The notes below the pieces were generated by a model. That model saw only the letters and a program-made list of their open reading frames with translations, ran no database searches and was not told the DNA's origin. This document shows, piece after piece, positions 48,202 through 60,825 of a DNA stretch of 64,000 bases. Position 1 is the stretch's first letter. Every line of letters begins with the position of its first letter. This stretch comes from Acridotheres tristis (lineage: Eukaryota > Chordata > Aves > Passeriformes > Sturnidae): positions 70,411,785 through 70,475,784 of the forward strand of contig CM072885.1 of NCBI GenBank assembly GCA_037013685.1, given 5' to 3'. A program made the translations under genes and the position numbers.

Positions 48202-51200
48202 AAGTTTCAGAGTTACACACCAAGCAGCAGAGATTCTGAAAGATATAAAAGCTAAACCCCAAGGCATCAGTGTCAGTGTGGCACATGGTGCCAGCCACAG
48301 TGTAATTCCATCAGCAGGCAAGAGCTGGACTGGAGGGAGAGAAAGACACTGGCAGAGGTTAGAGGAATAAAGGAAACAGGGAGAGCCAGAGGGAACAGGC
48401 AGAGTGGAAGAAAAGGCATTGGGGGACGAGGGGAAATGATTCAGAATTCCAGATGCAGAGTGAGGTGATCTGAGTGGGAGGGAACCTGCCAGAAACACGG
48501 CTCCACTCTGGAGAGGAGCAATACTGGGACCTAAAGAAAGTGATTCCCAATCAATCTCCCACCAGTTTAGTTTTGGGAATGGCTGGGAGACAGACGGATG
48601 GACTAGGAAACAAAATTGTCACTGGAAGTGGAATTTACAAAGGCTGAGAGATGATGGCACGGGCAGCTTAGACTTTTATAATTTTAAATGCTTTGCCCTC
48701 CAGGCCTCAGTGTTTATTCCTTGGCTCTTGTCACATGCTGTAAATTTAATTTGTCTGAGCAATTAACTCATTGAGGCAGGGATTGGTTGTTTGGCCCTGT
48801 TTGCACACAGCCTTTGCTGGGATGTGAGGTGGTTCTTGGCTGGTGCCTTTGCACATCGTGGGTTCAAAAGTGTCCATGGAGGTAAATGTGAATTCCAGCA
48901 ATGGGGGAGAATGGTTTGATACAAAGTGCTGGGTTTATATCAGGGGCACCAGGCAAAAATAACAAAGGAGGAGCTTAGGATGAGTGCCTTTCTGTAAGTC
49001 ATTATCTAAGATTTTTTGGCAGCTCACTGGGGAGGCAGCAGGAGCCCCTCAGCTGGGACCCAACCCAACCCAAGAGGGCCACAGGAAGCACAGACCTGCA
49101 CAGGGAGGCACATAGATGGGTCTTGTGTCCATCTGTAACTTCTCAGATCCTGCCCAGACTTCCCCAACAGCCAGCCCAAAGCAGTGTCAAAAGACAGAAT
49201 ACATATTCATGGCCATTTCTGGAGCTGCAAACTATGAAAAGAAATCAAGTCGTTCTCATCCATGGACTGAAATTGAGAGTACACTCTAATCCAAAAGGAT
49301 CCCAGCTCACAGAGTGCTGTATGAAAATCTTATAAAGCACTGCAACACCCCATAAATAATTTTCAAACAAGGAGCTTTTTGTTTCAGTGATGGCAATACT
49401 AAAAAGGGAGAATGGCAAATAGCCGTCAAGAGGAGGCTGAAACACGGAGGCTCTGCGTGCTAGATGTTAACTTTAATCGCTGCAAGAGTTCCACCCCGAG
49501 TTATCAGTCATTCATTAGAAGCTGCAGATGATCATTGCAGAGGTTTGGATTAACAGGGACTGTGCCAGTGGGGTGCACGTGACGGGCAGCCCATGGAATA
49601 AACATTCTGGCACATTCAGAGCACTGTAAATCCTCCAAATGAAAGAAATTAAAAAGCCAGGAGCGATTTTGAAAATGATTTGTGATTGGAGGTGCACTTA
49701 GGAATGCTTTTATTGGCACAGGAACATCTCCTTTCGCATCCTTAAGGTGACAGACCCACTCTGCTTCCCTCTGGATTTCTTGGGCTACCCTGGGGAGCAC
49801 CACGGAGGTGTGCTGGGGGCTGGGGGGCAATGGGCACTTCAGCAGCATCCCCTGAGTTGTGAGGGTTGGCTCTGCACAGAACTGCAAATCCATTCTGACA
49901 TTTTAAGTATGAGAAAAGACACCAGTTGTGGGGTGGTTTGTTTTTTTTTTTTTCCCCTGCCTTTTCCATCTATACCATAACCACGTTCCTAAGTGCACAT
50001 ATAAACATTTTATAACATGGATTTGGAATAACACTTGAAAAATAAACTTAAGAATAGTTCCTAAGCAGAAGGTATTCTTATCAAAATAGCAGTCTGTTGC
50101 AAGTCAGCCCTTTGCTCCATACGTAAAAGATGCAGCACTATCTGTTAGTGTTCTGCTGGTGTAAATATTGCTGAATGTTTCACTAAAATACAATTCTAGT
50201 GCTGATATAGATACGTTTTCTTAAACAAAAAAAAGTGCTTTCACTAAAAAGTGAAAGGCAAAACACTGTGGTTTGCAGGCAGAGTGCTCTCTTGCTTATT
50301 CAAGGAAGAGCAGTGGGGTGGGAGGGAAAGCTGGGATATCTGGTACATCCAAGATTTAGGCATGTCAGGCCATGGACACAAACCTCCCTGCAGCTTTCCT
50401 GCTTCTGCTCTGGCCTTTCCCTGCTTGGCCTTGTGCCTTTTGTTCCTCTGGGCTGGCACGGGGTGTCCCAGTGGAGTGCTGTGCACAGGTACCCAGTGTA
50501 GAACACATTCGGATTAGCAACCCCACGTGCTCATTGCTGTCCCCAGATGGATCAAAACTTCAAGAAAAGTGATTGTGGGTGATGGTTTCAGGTAAAGGCT
50601 TGCACATCTCCCAGAGTTGCCTGCCTCCTTTAGTGATTGTGGATACCTGTATCGATCTATTCACATTTCCTCCATGTGTTCTCACACTTGACTCCTTAGA
50701 AAGAGTTAATTTTGGATCTATCTCCTGATCTTTTTGATGTTCCCGTCCTGGGGCAGTGCAGCAAAACAACTTTTATAACTTGGCTGGAGGTCAGCTCTTC
50801 AAAGGCCAGCAGCTCAGGAGCTGCCTTACAAAACTCTGCGTGTGTTTGCTGAACGTGACTTTTCCTGTGCTGGGCATTAAATTCCTGCAGCTTCTCTCAC
50901 CTTTCTGGGGGAGTCCCTCACATCCCCAGCCCAGTGAGGCAAGGAGTGTCCCCTCCCAGTTCCCTGTTCCCTGACAGTCCAGGGAACCTAAACTGCACAT
51001 GCAGCCCTGTGGGGTCCCTCTTCACCCTCTTGTAGGGTGAACGTGGTGGGAGGTTTTTGGGGATGGATGGCATATTGAAGGCTCTTTTTGGATTTACAAG
51101 CATTTATTTACGTTTTGAAAGCATCTTGTATTGTGGTTTATCTGTTGCAGTGCTAAGGTTGACCCTGGATTTATAGTTCAGTTAATTACATGCCGTTAAT

Positions 51201-54200
51201 AAATCAATAACTTGCTTTGATCCCGATTTGCTCTAAAACATGTGAACTGAGCAGCTTTTCCCTGCGACAACACAAATCTTTCTCTGCCCGTTTCTGAGAA
51301 ATAACAATGAGGCTGTAAAGCAGCTCCCCTCTGCCACCCACCAAATTCAGGTATCTCTCTGCACCCACCACACCTCATCCACCACGGTGAGCAAAAGGGG
51401 CAGAAGGGGAAAAAGAGGAGCTGGACACTAAGGGAGAAGAATTTCCATTTCATAGAAATGAAGGGTACAGCTGAGTGTTTCCCAGGGCAGCAGTAACTCA
51501 GGGTGGGGGAAAAGACCAGCTAGTTCTTGGAGCACAGGGAGAGTCCTGTGAGTTGTACAAACTGTGCCAAGGGAAGCTGGAGGGAGTGCAGTTTCCTCAA
51601 GCCCAGCGAGCACAAAGAGAGCTTTAAGCCATCCAGGATTGCTCTGTGCAAAGCCTGAGCTGGGGCACTGCACACTCGTGCCTTCCCTGGCTCTGCACAG
51701 ACCTGAGGTTTGCTCTGTGCATCCAGGCCAGTCCTGACCTCTCTTCCCACTTTACTGACCAAGCTGCTATGACATTAACAGATCCCTATTTAAGGATGAA
51801 TAACCCAGGAGAAATTCTCTGTCTGCATAGTAGGTTAATGTTCCTCCCTTCTTGGTCATTTGGATTTGATTTAGAAATGCTAAGCCATAATTTTAACAAG
51901 GCAGATGCTGCCAGAAATGCAAGGTGCAAGAAAAAGTGCTGCATTGAAAGCAGCAATATGACTAGATGCAGTGCAGGACACTGCAGCATGGATCAGCTCC
52001 ACGAGAGGCTCTCCATCCTGAGAGAGCATCTCTGAGCCCTGGCCTGGCAGCCAGAGGGGCTGTGATCCCCTCCCTGCATCCCCCCAGTTTGTATTTCAGC
52101 ACTGGGACCTGAGCTGGGAAGTGTCTGTGGGTTTGCCCCACGAGATGTGCACCAAACCTGCACCCAAAATATTCACCGGAGCCAAGTGTGTCCTTGTGTT
52201 GCCTCGCAGCAGTGCAGCAGGAGCAGGGGATGCCATCAGGAACAGTTATTAGAGCACAATGCAAGTGCCATGGGGGATTGTCTGCCAGTGCTCCAGCGCT
52301 TTATGTAACACAGATTTCGAGATTTCATTGTAAAGTCGTTTTAAACTCTGAACTAATGGGTAGTTTGGCAACAGCTTCTACGTATGAAATCATTATTAAT
52401 TCCTTTAGTACCATAATAACATTGATTTAGGTGAACTCTTATAACATAGAAATTGTATAGTATTTAGCTGTAATTAACGTCCCCTAATTAGGAAGTGTTG
52501 CCAAGTAGTTTTCTCTGCTGGCTCTGTTGTACTTAAGTGCAGCTGGATGAAAATTAACCACAAAGGGAACAGCTTGTGTTTTATGTGAAGTTTGCCTTTG
52601 ACTGATTAAAAAACTATTCCTTGGTACTTTATTTTATTATCAAAGAGGGTGCTCTGGATTATCAGTGTTACAAAGAGCCACAAAGTCCACATGCTGTCAA
52701 CCACACACACATTTGGGTGGCATTTAAGCCCAGTGACTTATCTGCACATTCAGAAAATTCACGGATTTATTTTGTCTCAATACGACAAGTTACCATAATA
52801 AAAGCGAATTGATTTGAATGTGCCTGCCATTAATAAAGGCTGGAGAAATTCAAGCAGAATTAGCACAATTTAATGTCCACTCAGAGGAAAGAGCCGTGCA
52901 CTGCAAGCCGAGAGGCATTTGTTGATGTGGAAAATGCTGACATTTTTGGAAATTCAAATTATAAATGAAATACTGCTGTCAGTTTACTGTGCAACATTGT
53001 AGCATATGGTGCTTCTGCTGGTGGGTGTTATTTCAAAGTTTGCAAATCACACTGTGAGAGTGTCCCTCTGGTGAGCTTTTGCAACGCTTAGCAACTGTGA
53101 ATCAAAAGTGACAGTACAGAGGAAGAGGGACTGACTAAAAAAAAAAATAAATAAATTTCTTTCTAAGTCGGTAGAACAAAGTACACAATAAGTACACAAT
53201 AATACATTTTTATAGCAGAAAGAAAAGGAGGCCAACATGCCAAAGATAAAGGAGACCAGTGCCTCCATTCCTGCAGAATAATGCACAAAGTCTTCTAAAT
53301 TGTTAAAATAAAAAATATGGTTTGTGTCTCCCATTCTTTCTGACTTTGTTATGACAAGAGAATTAAAGCAACTGGCAGGTACAACATATAATGATTCACT
53401 TTTAGAGTTAGGAGAGTTGCTGCAAGACATAATGCAATCCCCTCAGACGGTCCAGATGTTTCTTTCATCCATCTCTGAAAAAAGTTCCTCTGACCACAGA
53501 ATAACATTTGCCATTTGGGAAGCATTGTCCACCCGAGGCTGGCAGCACAGAGGAAAAAAAAAGTCAGAAAAAAAATAGGTTCAGTGTGGATTCCAACTAG
53601 GCTGATAATTCACAGGTCAGGTAAATTTAAATAACTGAAATATGAAGGAATCTTTCATCGTGGTGTTCAACACTCTGCCATCCAGTGACCCCTTTAATGT
53701 GCATTTCCAGTATCAAGGAGTGAACTTAAAGCTTGGATTCGCTGTGGTTTGATCTGACCACAGGTGCTCCTTGCTGTTCTGCTCCAGGTATTGACTTTTG
53801 GCACCAAGGTGGAACTGTGGCTGTGAGGAACAGACCTCATCAATTTGCCAATCAAGCTGGCTGAAAATAGAAAGTGATGGGGCTGTCAGTGGCACTTCAA
53901 TCATAAGCAATTCTAAACTAAGCAATTTGGAAATTTAAATAGTTATAATGACCAAAATTCTCTACGTTGGCCCTTAATTACTGCAATGTCAATTCAGCTG
54001 AAAATTGCCTTTCCTAGGTAATGATAATTCTTAGAAAAGTCTTTGCTTATACACCCACCCATAGCACTCATTAAGTCAAGCTCCTTCCTTTTGTCTGAAG
54101 AGCTGTCAATTTTATGTGACATCACCAATCATCTGCCCCTGAAAATCTCTGCAGGCTGTCTAGCTGACGGCAGGTTGGTTCTGTCTCAGCTGCAGTGCCT

Positions 54201-54717
54201 GCTCTGACGAGCACTGGGGCACCAGGTGAGTGGGAGGAGTGGCTCCACTAAACAACAGGTGACTCCAATTTGGTCGTTGGCACCTGGGGTTCCATGAAAT
54301 AGCATCATATGTTTCCCATTTCTTTGGTCCACACACCATATTTCTTATCTTTCTTCTGCAGCAATCTGCAATTTCCAGTTCAGCACTATCACATTACAGC
54401 CGTGTTCATCCACACTGCTGGTTTTCTTTTAGCAAGAAAGAAACATGACAAGGAAGCCAAACCATCTCCATCACCCAAATGTCTTATCAATGGTCCAATG
54501 TTATTGTAACCCATGTTAGAATTTTTTTTTTGTTTTATTTCCCAGAGAAGGCCAGCAGCACTTTGCAGTTGTGGGTGCAGAACAGCAATGCTTCCTTTTC
54601 CTCTTCCAGTCAACCTGGAGCAGGCTTTGCCTCCTGCCTTCATATGAGAAATATGCAATTCCAGGAAAAGCAGGAAAAAGCACAAGCAGCTCCAGCACAC
54701 AGTGCAGCTCTTGGGGT
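48202..54717. other. intergenic sequence with possible conserved non-coding stretches
   Basis: No coding exon is supportable. Two stretches (about 49.44-49.72 and 52.28-53.05 kb) are repeat-free, AT-rich, rich in TAATTA-like and E-box-like words and keep scattered CpGs, a texture often seen in conserved non-coding elements. This cannot be confirmed without alignment. Confidence 0.45.
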
Positions 54718-54780
54718 GTCCTGTGCAGGGTCAGGAGTTGGACTTGTTCATCTGATGGGTTCCTTCCAACTCAGCACATT
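54718..54780 (+). mobile_element. CR1 LINE 3' terminus
   Basis: The sequence TCAGGAGTTGGACTTGTTCA followed by TCTGATGGGTTCCTTCCAAC and TCAGCACATTCT is the plus-strand CR1 3' end (consensus idea: GGTTGGACTAGATGATCT, then GGTCCCTTCCAACCC, then ATTCTATGATTCT tail). It runs directly into the ATTCT pentamer array, so the array appears seeded by the CR1 tail. Confidence 0.85.
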
Positions 54781-55037
54781 CTATTCTATTCTATTCTATT
54801 CTATTCTATTCTATTCTATTCTATTCTATTCTATTCTATTCTATTCTATTCTATTCTATTCTATTCTATTCTATTCCGTTCCATTCCATTCTATTCCATT
54901 CCATTCCATTCCATTCCATTCCATTCCATTCCATTCCATTCCATTCCATTCCATTCCATCCTATTCCATTCCATTCCATTCCATTCCATTCCATTCCATT
55001 CCATTCCATTCCATTCCATTCCATTCCATTCCATTCC
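54781..55037. repeat. (CTATT)n then (CCATT)n pentanucleotide array
   Basis: Nineteen uninterrupted CTATT units (54781-54875) switch to about 32 CCATT units (54876-55037) through a short mixed zone (CCGTT, CTATT) and a single CCATC. The array directly follows a CR1 3' tail. Confidence 0.98.
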
Positions 55038-57060
55038 AAAAAAAAGAGGGAATGGACTCTTGGTTTTGATTTGAAAAAGGAAGAGTGTTTCTTACACACT
55101 GCTTTGTTGGCCACTACTCCTCTCACCAGCCCTGCATGCTGAATGTGCTGTGCTGCCACGTTTTGTAACAGCTGCATAGGGGTTTCAATCACATTCTTGC
55201 AGTCAGAACAGTTTCTTACTAGTTTTGAGGCAATTTGCTCACTTTTTCACCCTGCTCCGGATTCTTGGCTTGCACACAATGAAATAGGAGGGGCCTTAGG
55301 CACTTTCAAAAAAAATAAAAACCCCAGCCCTCAATAAATCCCCTTAAGGGCCCATTTTAATTCTGCTTATGCTCTTGATGTGCAAGTTCTTACCCTGCTA
55401 TTCCCCTAGAAGCAGTTTATTTCTGTCTGCCAGCACTGCCAAAGTGACAAAATCCCCTTTCCCACCCACCATGTAATTGCTCTGTTGATGCCCTTCCCAC
55501 ACATGCCTGTAGAAAGAAAATTCTCGCTGTATTTGCACTGCTGAAGTGAATAGCATCTCTTTCCTCCCTCCCTCCCTCCATGTGGCTTTCAAGCAGTCAC
55601 ACTGCCATCAGTTATTTCTATTCTGGAGCAGCACCCCATGTTCCAAGGGAGCATGTTCCAAGGGAAGGAAAGCCAAGGCCTGATCTGGCAGCTCTCATGT
55701 GCCCACAGTTCCTGGGGATGAGGAATTTGGGGGGTGTCAGAAAGGCAGAAGCAAGAATTACAAATAGGGGACATCCAGAGAAAGGGAGTAAAGTAAGAAA
55801 ATCAAAGGCTGCATTTTTAAATTGCTTTTTTTTTCTTACTGCAAAGGCTATGGGATAAAGTAGCTCCCTCTGTTCTGTGCTTGCACAGTGCCATGGTGTT
55901 AATTTTAGGTTATGACAGGAAAACTACCCAGAGGAATTTGGTTATTTTAACTTTTCCAGTGCATCTCACTCTCGGTCTTCTGCATGTAAACTTCTATTGT
56001 ATGCAGGAAACAAAAGTAGTTCTAGAATCAGTCTACAGTTATGTTTTCCTTTTAATTTCTTTTGGGTTTATTTATCCATCTACTGCAAAGGTGCACCAGA
56101 AATTCATTTCCCCACCTCATTCCAGGTGCCTGGTGTATGTTTACAGAAGACCACACCACTACTACTAACTAAATAATCAGAAATAATTTCTTCAGCTTGC
56201 CTAAGGAAACTGGCCTCAAACTCTTGTTAAAACTTCAACATTTACTGAGGCATGGTTATGTGGAAACAAGAAATAGAGTTTCAGAACCACTCACCTCTAA
56301 GGCAAACAGTGCTCAATAAATTTATTTCTTAATAAAATCTTAAAATATAATAACATGGCCCGAGATAGAACAAATTTTTGCTTTGGACATGCTAAGTTTT
56401 TTCACATAGTTTTGCTTCTCTGTGGTTTGGCAATCTAAGATTGGTAAATAACCATAGTTATATTGTTAAATAATAGGAGAGCTGTAACATATTGTGCACT
56501 CAGCATCCCATTATATGCAGCTCTACAATCTTGCAATGTGACAACTCTCTTTGTGGGGAAAACGTCCCCAACAATGGCCTAAATCACACATTTGCTCTTC
56601 CTCTGAGCACTGGTGGTTGTCAAAACCTGTTGCACTCTAGCAGGGGAGCCTTTTAGACATATTGCAGGGCTGGCTTCATGCAGACAAAATGCATTAAAGG
56701 CCACTCAAGTGCCACATCTGAAGAGTGACAGGAACCTGCTCATGGCCACACCATCCCTGTGTGCCCTGGTCAGCTCTCCTCTGCCTCTGCCAGGCCCAGC
56801 AAACACCCACCAGGGCCTGCCTGCAATCAATTTGTATTATTAGAGCACTTCCTTAGAACGTGTTTAGGATATCAAAGAAGGTGTTGCCAAAAATAATGCA
56901 CATACCAAAGTTAGGGGAAAATGGGAAGAGTCTCATTTTAATAAGAGCATAATGGACTAACCTGTTCCTCTCTGGGTATCCAGACTTTTCTCTTAAGTGC
57001 TGCTTTACCACTTCCCTCTGCTCTAGTTACTTTCTCTTAAAGCAGACTACTTCTATTTGA
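55038..57060. other. intergenic sequence
   Basis: The sequence is unique-looking, with a short (CCCT)n tract at about 55.56 kb. No supportable gene is seen. Confidence 0.5.
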
Positions 57061-57102
57061 ACTTCTGTTTATTTAGAATTAATGAATTAATTTTTGAAGC
57101 AG

Positions 57103-57300
57103 CTAGAATGTATCTGTGAAGGAGCTGTACTGATCCTCATTCTCTCCCTGGTCTAACTTGTGGAAATTGTTCTGGGGGAGAACCTCATCATGCAGCTCAT
57201 AATTCTCTTCTGACAGTGCTGCCATGTCAGACACTGGCTGTGCACTTTCAGGTTTGGCTTCCAGTCCTTCACTCTGCTTTTTTATCCCCAACAGGGCCTT
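57103..57300 (-). CDS. candidate terminal coding exon of an unidentified minus-strand gene
   Basis: Reading the minus strand from an AG at about 57301, a frame runs KALLGIKKQSEGLEAKPESA through MAALSEENYELHDEVLPQNN to DQYSSFTDTF and a TAG at 57105-57103. An AATAAA signal on the same strand lies 30-35 nt further on (plus-strand TTTATT at 57068-57073). The residue mix (acidic and polar, non-repetitive) looks like a cytosolic tail. Against it: the acceptor (GAACTGAAGACAG) has a poor pyrimidine tract, the frame is of chance length, and I found no partner exon. In vertebrates the gene convergent with DERA is typically SLC15A5, but I could not match this tail to it, so no symbol is given. Confidence 0.25.
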   Translation of the reverse strand, partial: KALLGIKKQSEGLEAKPESAQPVSDMAALSEENYELHDEVLPQNNFHKLDQGENEDQYSSFTDTF

Positions 57301-57309
57301 CTGTCTTCA

Positions 57310-60300
57310 GTTCAGGTATTATCATATCTTCATAGCTGCACCTGATTACAACATTTTGTAATCAGCTCTAAATTTTTCCACTTAAACCACAGCAGCATGG
57401 ATTTGTTATTGGCAGCCTGCAAATAACAGCTTTTGTCATAAAGCCCTGCATTAAAATTTTATCTTTATGGAAATATTTATATTTGGGTTTGGATAAACAG
57501 AAACCAGTTCTGCTGTGAGTACAAATCAGTGCTCCTGCTGTGCAAATTGAGGGGATGAAAAACGTGAGTGAGGATGAGACTCTGCAGTGTGCTCCCCAAT
57601 GATCTGCAGAATGTCCCCAAACCCTCTCATTTATTCCTAGACAGCGATTCCAAAGCTGAAATAAAAACATGTTCCTCAGAGTGGCTTTCTGATTGGTTCA
57701 AAGGTGATATTTCCATCAGCAGTGATTTATTTTTCTCAGCAGTCCCACTGAGCCAGCCCTTCTGAGAAACTCAGAGAGGAAAACTGGGCTCAGCCTCACT
57801 TGCCACCACCACCCATGGGGCTCTGCAGTGTTAGAGCACCCAAAGGGACCCAGCACACCCAGACTTTATTCACTCTGAGAGGACTCCTACCTGCATGTCC
57901 TTCCCTCAGCACCAAGGGACAGCCCAGGAGCTGTGGGAGTGCTCTCCTGTGTGCCAAAAGAGCTGTGAGGGAAGGTGGGAGCTCTTCTGAACAGCCAAGG
58001 AGCTTCTGTGTGAGCTGAGCTGGGGAGAGAGGGGAAAGAGGGTGCATGAGCAAGAAACACACAATCCATGCTGGAGTATTTGGTGCTAGCCTGTGCTCCT
58101 AGGGAGTGATCTTTTTTACATGGCATGGATTTTGTACAGATAAAACACAGAAAGAGCTGAGACTGGAACTCAGCATGTTTTAAAGCAAAATGCCACAAGC
58201 ACACACAGCTGGCTATGGTGTCCCTCCCTCTGGCCCACTAAACCTCTGCTGTGCCATGGTACAGCTGCCCAAATTGAGGTTGGAAAATGCAGCCCCACAC
58301 CTTGAGGGGAGAGGGGAGCAAACAGGTCCAGGGCTCCTCCTCTCTGCCCAAATGTCCTGACACCGTGTCACTCACAGGATCAGAAAATCCCCAGTTTAAA
58401 AAAAAAAAAACTTAAAGGAAAGCAAAGGCTTCCACCATATTTTACCCAAATTGGTCAGCATTCCCAAATTTTTTAGATTCCTCCAGGGTAAGCAAATGTA
58501 TTGTTTGGAGATCTTGATCAAGCTCAGGAGTAAAGACAGGCAAAGAGCTGCTCAGTCATTTCGAGGCTGGGGAACTGATGCCTGTGCATTAAAATCGACC
58601 ATGAGGCTTTTGGGAAGCACAGAAGGGGAAAGCTGCCCATAAAAGATTATGAGTCACAATCTAGGGGGTCCAAATCACTGGTGCTTAGTAGGACTGCAGT
58701 TTAGGATATACTTGACATTGAATGGAAATAAAGCTCAGGCATCCCAGCTCTTTTCCTGTCCCCCTTTGGAGGCTGACACACACCCCGAGCAGTCCTGCAA
58801 CCTCGCTCAGCTGGCACAGGGGTCACAAAGTTTTGATTCCCTCCTGCCTGGAGCAGCCGTGTGTGGAAGGAAAGACCAGCAGACATTTCTCAGGCAGAGG
58901 AATTTAACTCTTGGCTGCGTGGCACAGGATGGGAGAGGTGCCCAACCTCCCAGCTCCTCGCCCCAACCCTCTCTTCCTTGGCTGCCGACATTTCTCCTCC
59001 TGCCAAGGCAAATCAAGCCCCTCTTCTCGCTCACAGCCATCCTGAAAAGTGCAATTCACCCCCAGCCCAAGGCTGCCGAGCCTGTGCCAGCTCTCTGCAC
59101 GTGTCAGTGTTGGCTGGGCAGGGGAAGGGCCCTGTGGAACACACCTGCTTCTCCTTACCTGGCTGGTGTACGAGCCATGCAGGAGGCTTGGGAAGGCACG
59201 GGAATTATTCTGACACCGACTACAAGAGCAAGATGCATCCCCCTGCTCTGCTCCTGCAAAATGCAACCCCTTCCTTTTGCCTCTAGGACATGCTGGCGTT
59301 GGCTCCAAGCTTGCTCTGCCGTGATTTAAATCACAGTTCTGCAGGGGAAAATTTGGCTCATGGTGCCCTGTACTAATTTAGGATGAAAAGAAGGCCCTCC
59401 CTCATGAAATATTTCAGGTATAATCAGGAAATTGTGGTTACAGATGCAATCCAGGAGCGTTTTGGGTTGGTAACCAAGGCAACACTTCTTGCTTCAAGAC
59501 ACACTTTTCTGTTGATAATCTATTGTAATGCCAGTAATTGCAGCTGACAAGGCTCTGTTTGTTGTGAGAGATAATTAGCACTTGAAATAAAGTAACAGAT
59601 TTAAATAAATTGGGGGGAACTGGGTGGTGTGACCTGATCTCTTTAGAAACAAACAAGAGCTTTGGGGGCCTACACACTGTGTGATGTTAGTGGTGGCCTC
59701 CACGGAGACTGAACAATACCAACGTTCATTAGCAGTTGTTTAATTGGGAATTACAGTTGCTTTCATGATGAAAACAATTTTTCTCTTTCTCATCCAGGTT
59801 GTATTTACATTATAAAACACATTTTAAAAAAAATGCACACAAACACCTCTACCCACCTTACCAAATGAAACTACTGATGTTTTCCAATGCTTGCTGTTTT
59901 GCCTAGAATTTGATTTAAGGCCAGTGCTTTAAAATAAGTGGTTTCTTTGAGAGTTTCAGAGTTTAAAGCCCCCATGGTGATTCTGCCCAGGGGTGTGGAG
60001 GAAGCATTGTTCATTCTGCATGTCCCAGGTGTGTCCCTAGGGTCAGCTTCAGTTTGCTGCCAGTTTGTTCCAAACCAGTGTTCATGGTTGGATTGCTGAA
60101 ATAGGCTCTGTCATTGTCTTGGTGCTGTATCCAGAGGTGGCCAGGCAAACCAGGGCTGCTGCCTGATGCCAGGGGGATCCCAGGTCCTGCAGAGATGTGT
60201 TAGATGGGGGTGAAAGCCACAGCAATTCCCCTAGGCTGCACTAGGAAAGCCAGCCTAGATATTGTATTTTTCTCTCTGTAATTGTGAGACACGGCTGCTT

Positions 60301-60616
60301 GGCTCAGTGGAGAGCAAGGAGAGGAATACAGTGCTAATAAACTTTCCTGCCATGGGGAATGGAAGTGTTTTACATAAACTCGTAGCTGTTGAAATGATGA
60401 GGCTTCTGTGAGGGAGTGACACAACGTGTGCCTGCATGCAGCCAAAACTAACCTGGTTATGTGATCCCCTTTTCCACAGTGCCTGAGCATCATTTCCACA
60501 GATAAAGAGAAAATGAGATTTCCTAACAATATGTAATCAGTTTGTTTACAAGACAGGAATGAAGGCTCAGGCTGCACAGCCTTATCCAGGCTCCCAGGCA
60601 CACTCAAGGCAGGTTT
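57310..60616. other. intergenic or intronic sequence
   Basis: The region includes a GC-richer segment at 58.65-59.33 kb with a 226-codon plus-strand open frame. That frame has no recognisable domain, no splice context and overlaps frames of similar length on the other strand, so I treat it as chance. No other feature is supportable. Confidence 0.45.
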
Positions 60617-60825
60617 GCTGTGAGGGTGGGGAGGCTCTGGCACAGGCTGCCCAGAGAAACTGTGGATGTCCCATCCCTGGAAGTGTCCCAGGCCAGGCTG
60701 GATGGGGCTTTGGAGCAACCTGATCCACTGAAAGGTGTCCATGCCCATGGCAGGGGGGATGGAACTGCATGAACTTTAATGTCCCTCTCAAAGCAAACCA
60801 TTCCAGGATTCTGTGATCTGTGAAC
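60617..60825 (+). mobile_element. CR1 LINE 3'-end fragment
   Basis: Plus-strand CR1 words occur in correct order: TGAGGGTGGGGAGGCTCTGG, CACAGGCTGCCCAGAGAAAC, GTGGATGTCCCATCCCTGGA, CCAGGCTGGATGGGGCTTTG, GAGCAACCTGATCCACTGAA, CCATGCCCATGGCAGGGGGG and finally CCATTCCAGGATTCTGTGAT. This is the conserved end of ORF2 plus the 3' UTR and tail. It is 5' truncated. The segment from about 60560 may also belong. Confidence 0.93.

Noticed and set aside
54479..55192. Ile-Pro-Phe-His-Ser repeat frames
   Set aside because: They come from the ATTCT/ATTCC pentamer array following a CR1 tail.
58649..59329. 226-codon plus-strand open frame outside any tandem repeat
   Set aside because: It has no recognisable domain, no initiation or splice context, and similar-length frames overlap on the opposite strand in this GC-richer stretch. 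Chance is the simplest reading. Conservation across birds would overturn this.
60200..60748. 182-codon minus-strand open frame
   Set aside because: It overlaps a CR1 3' fragment in antisense, and the rest shows no protein-family features.
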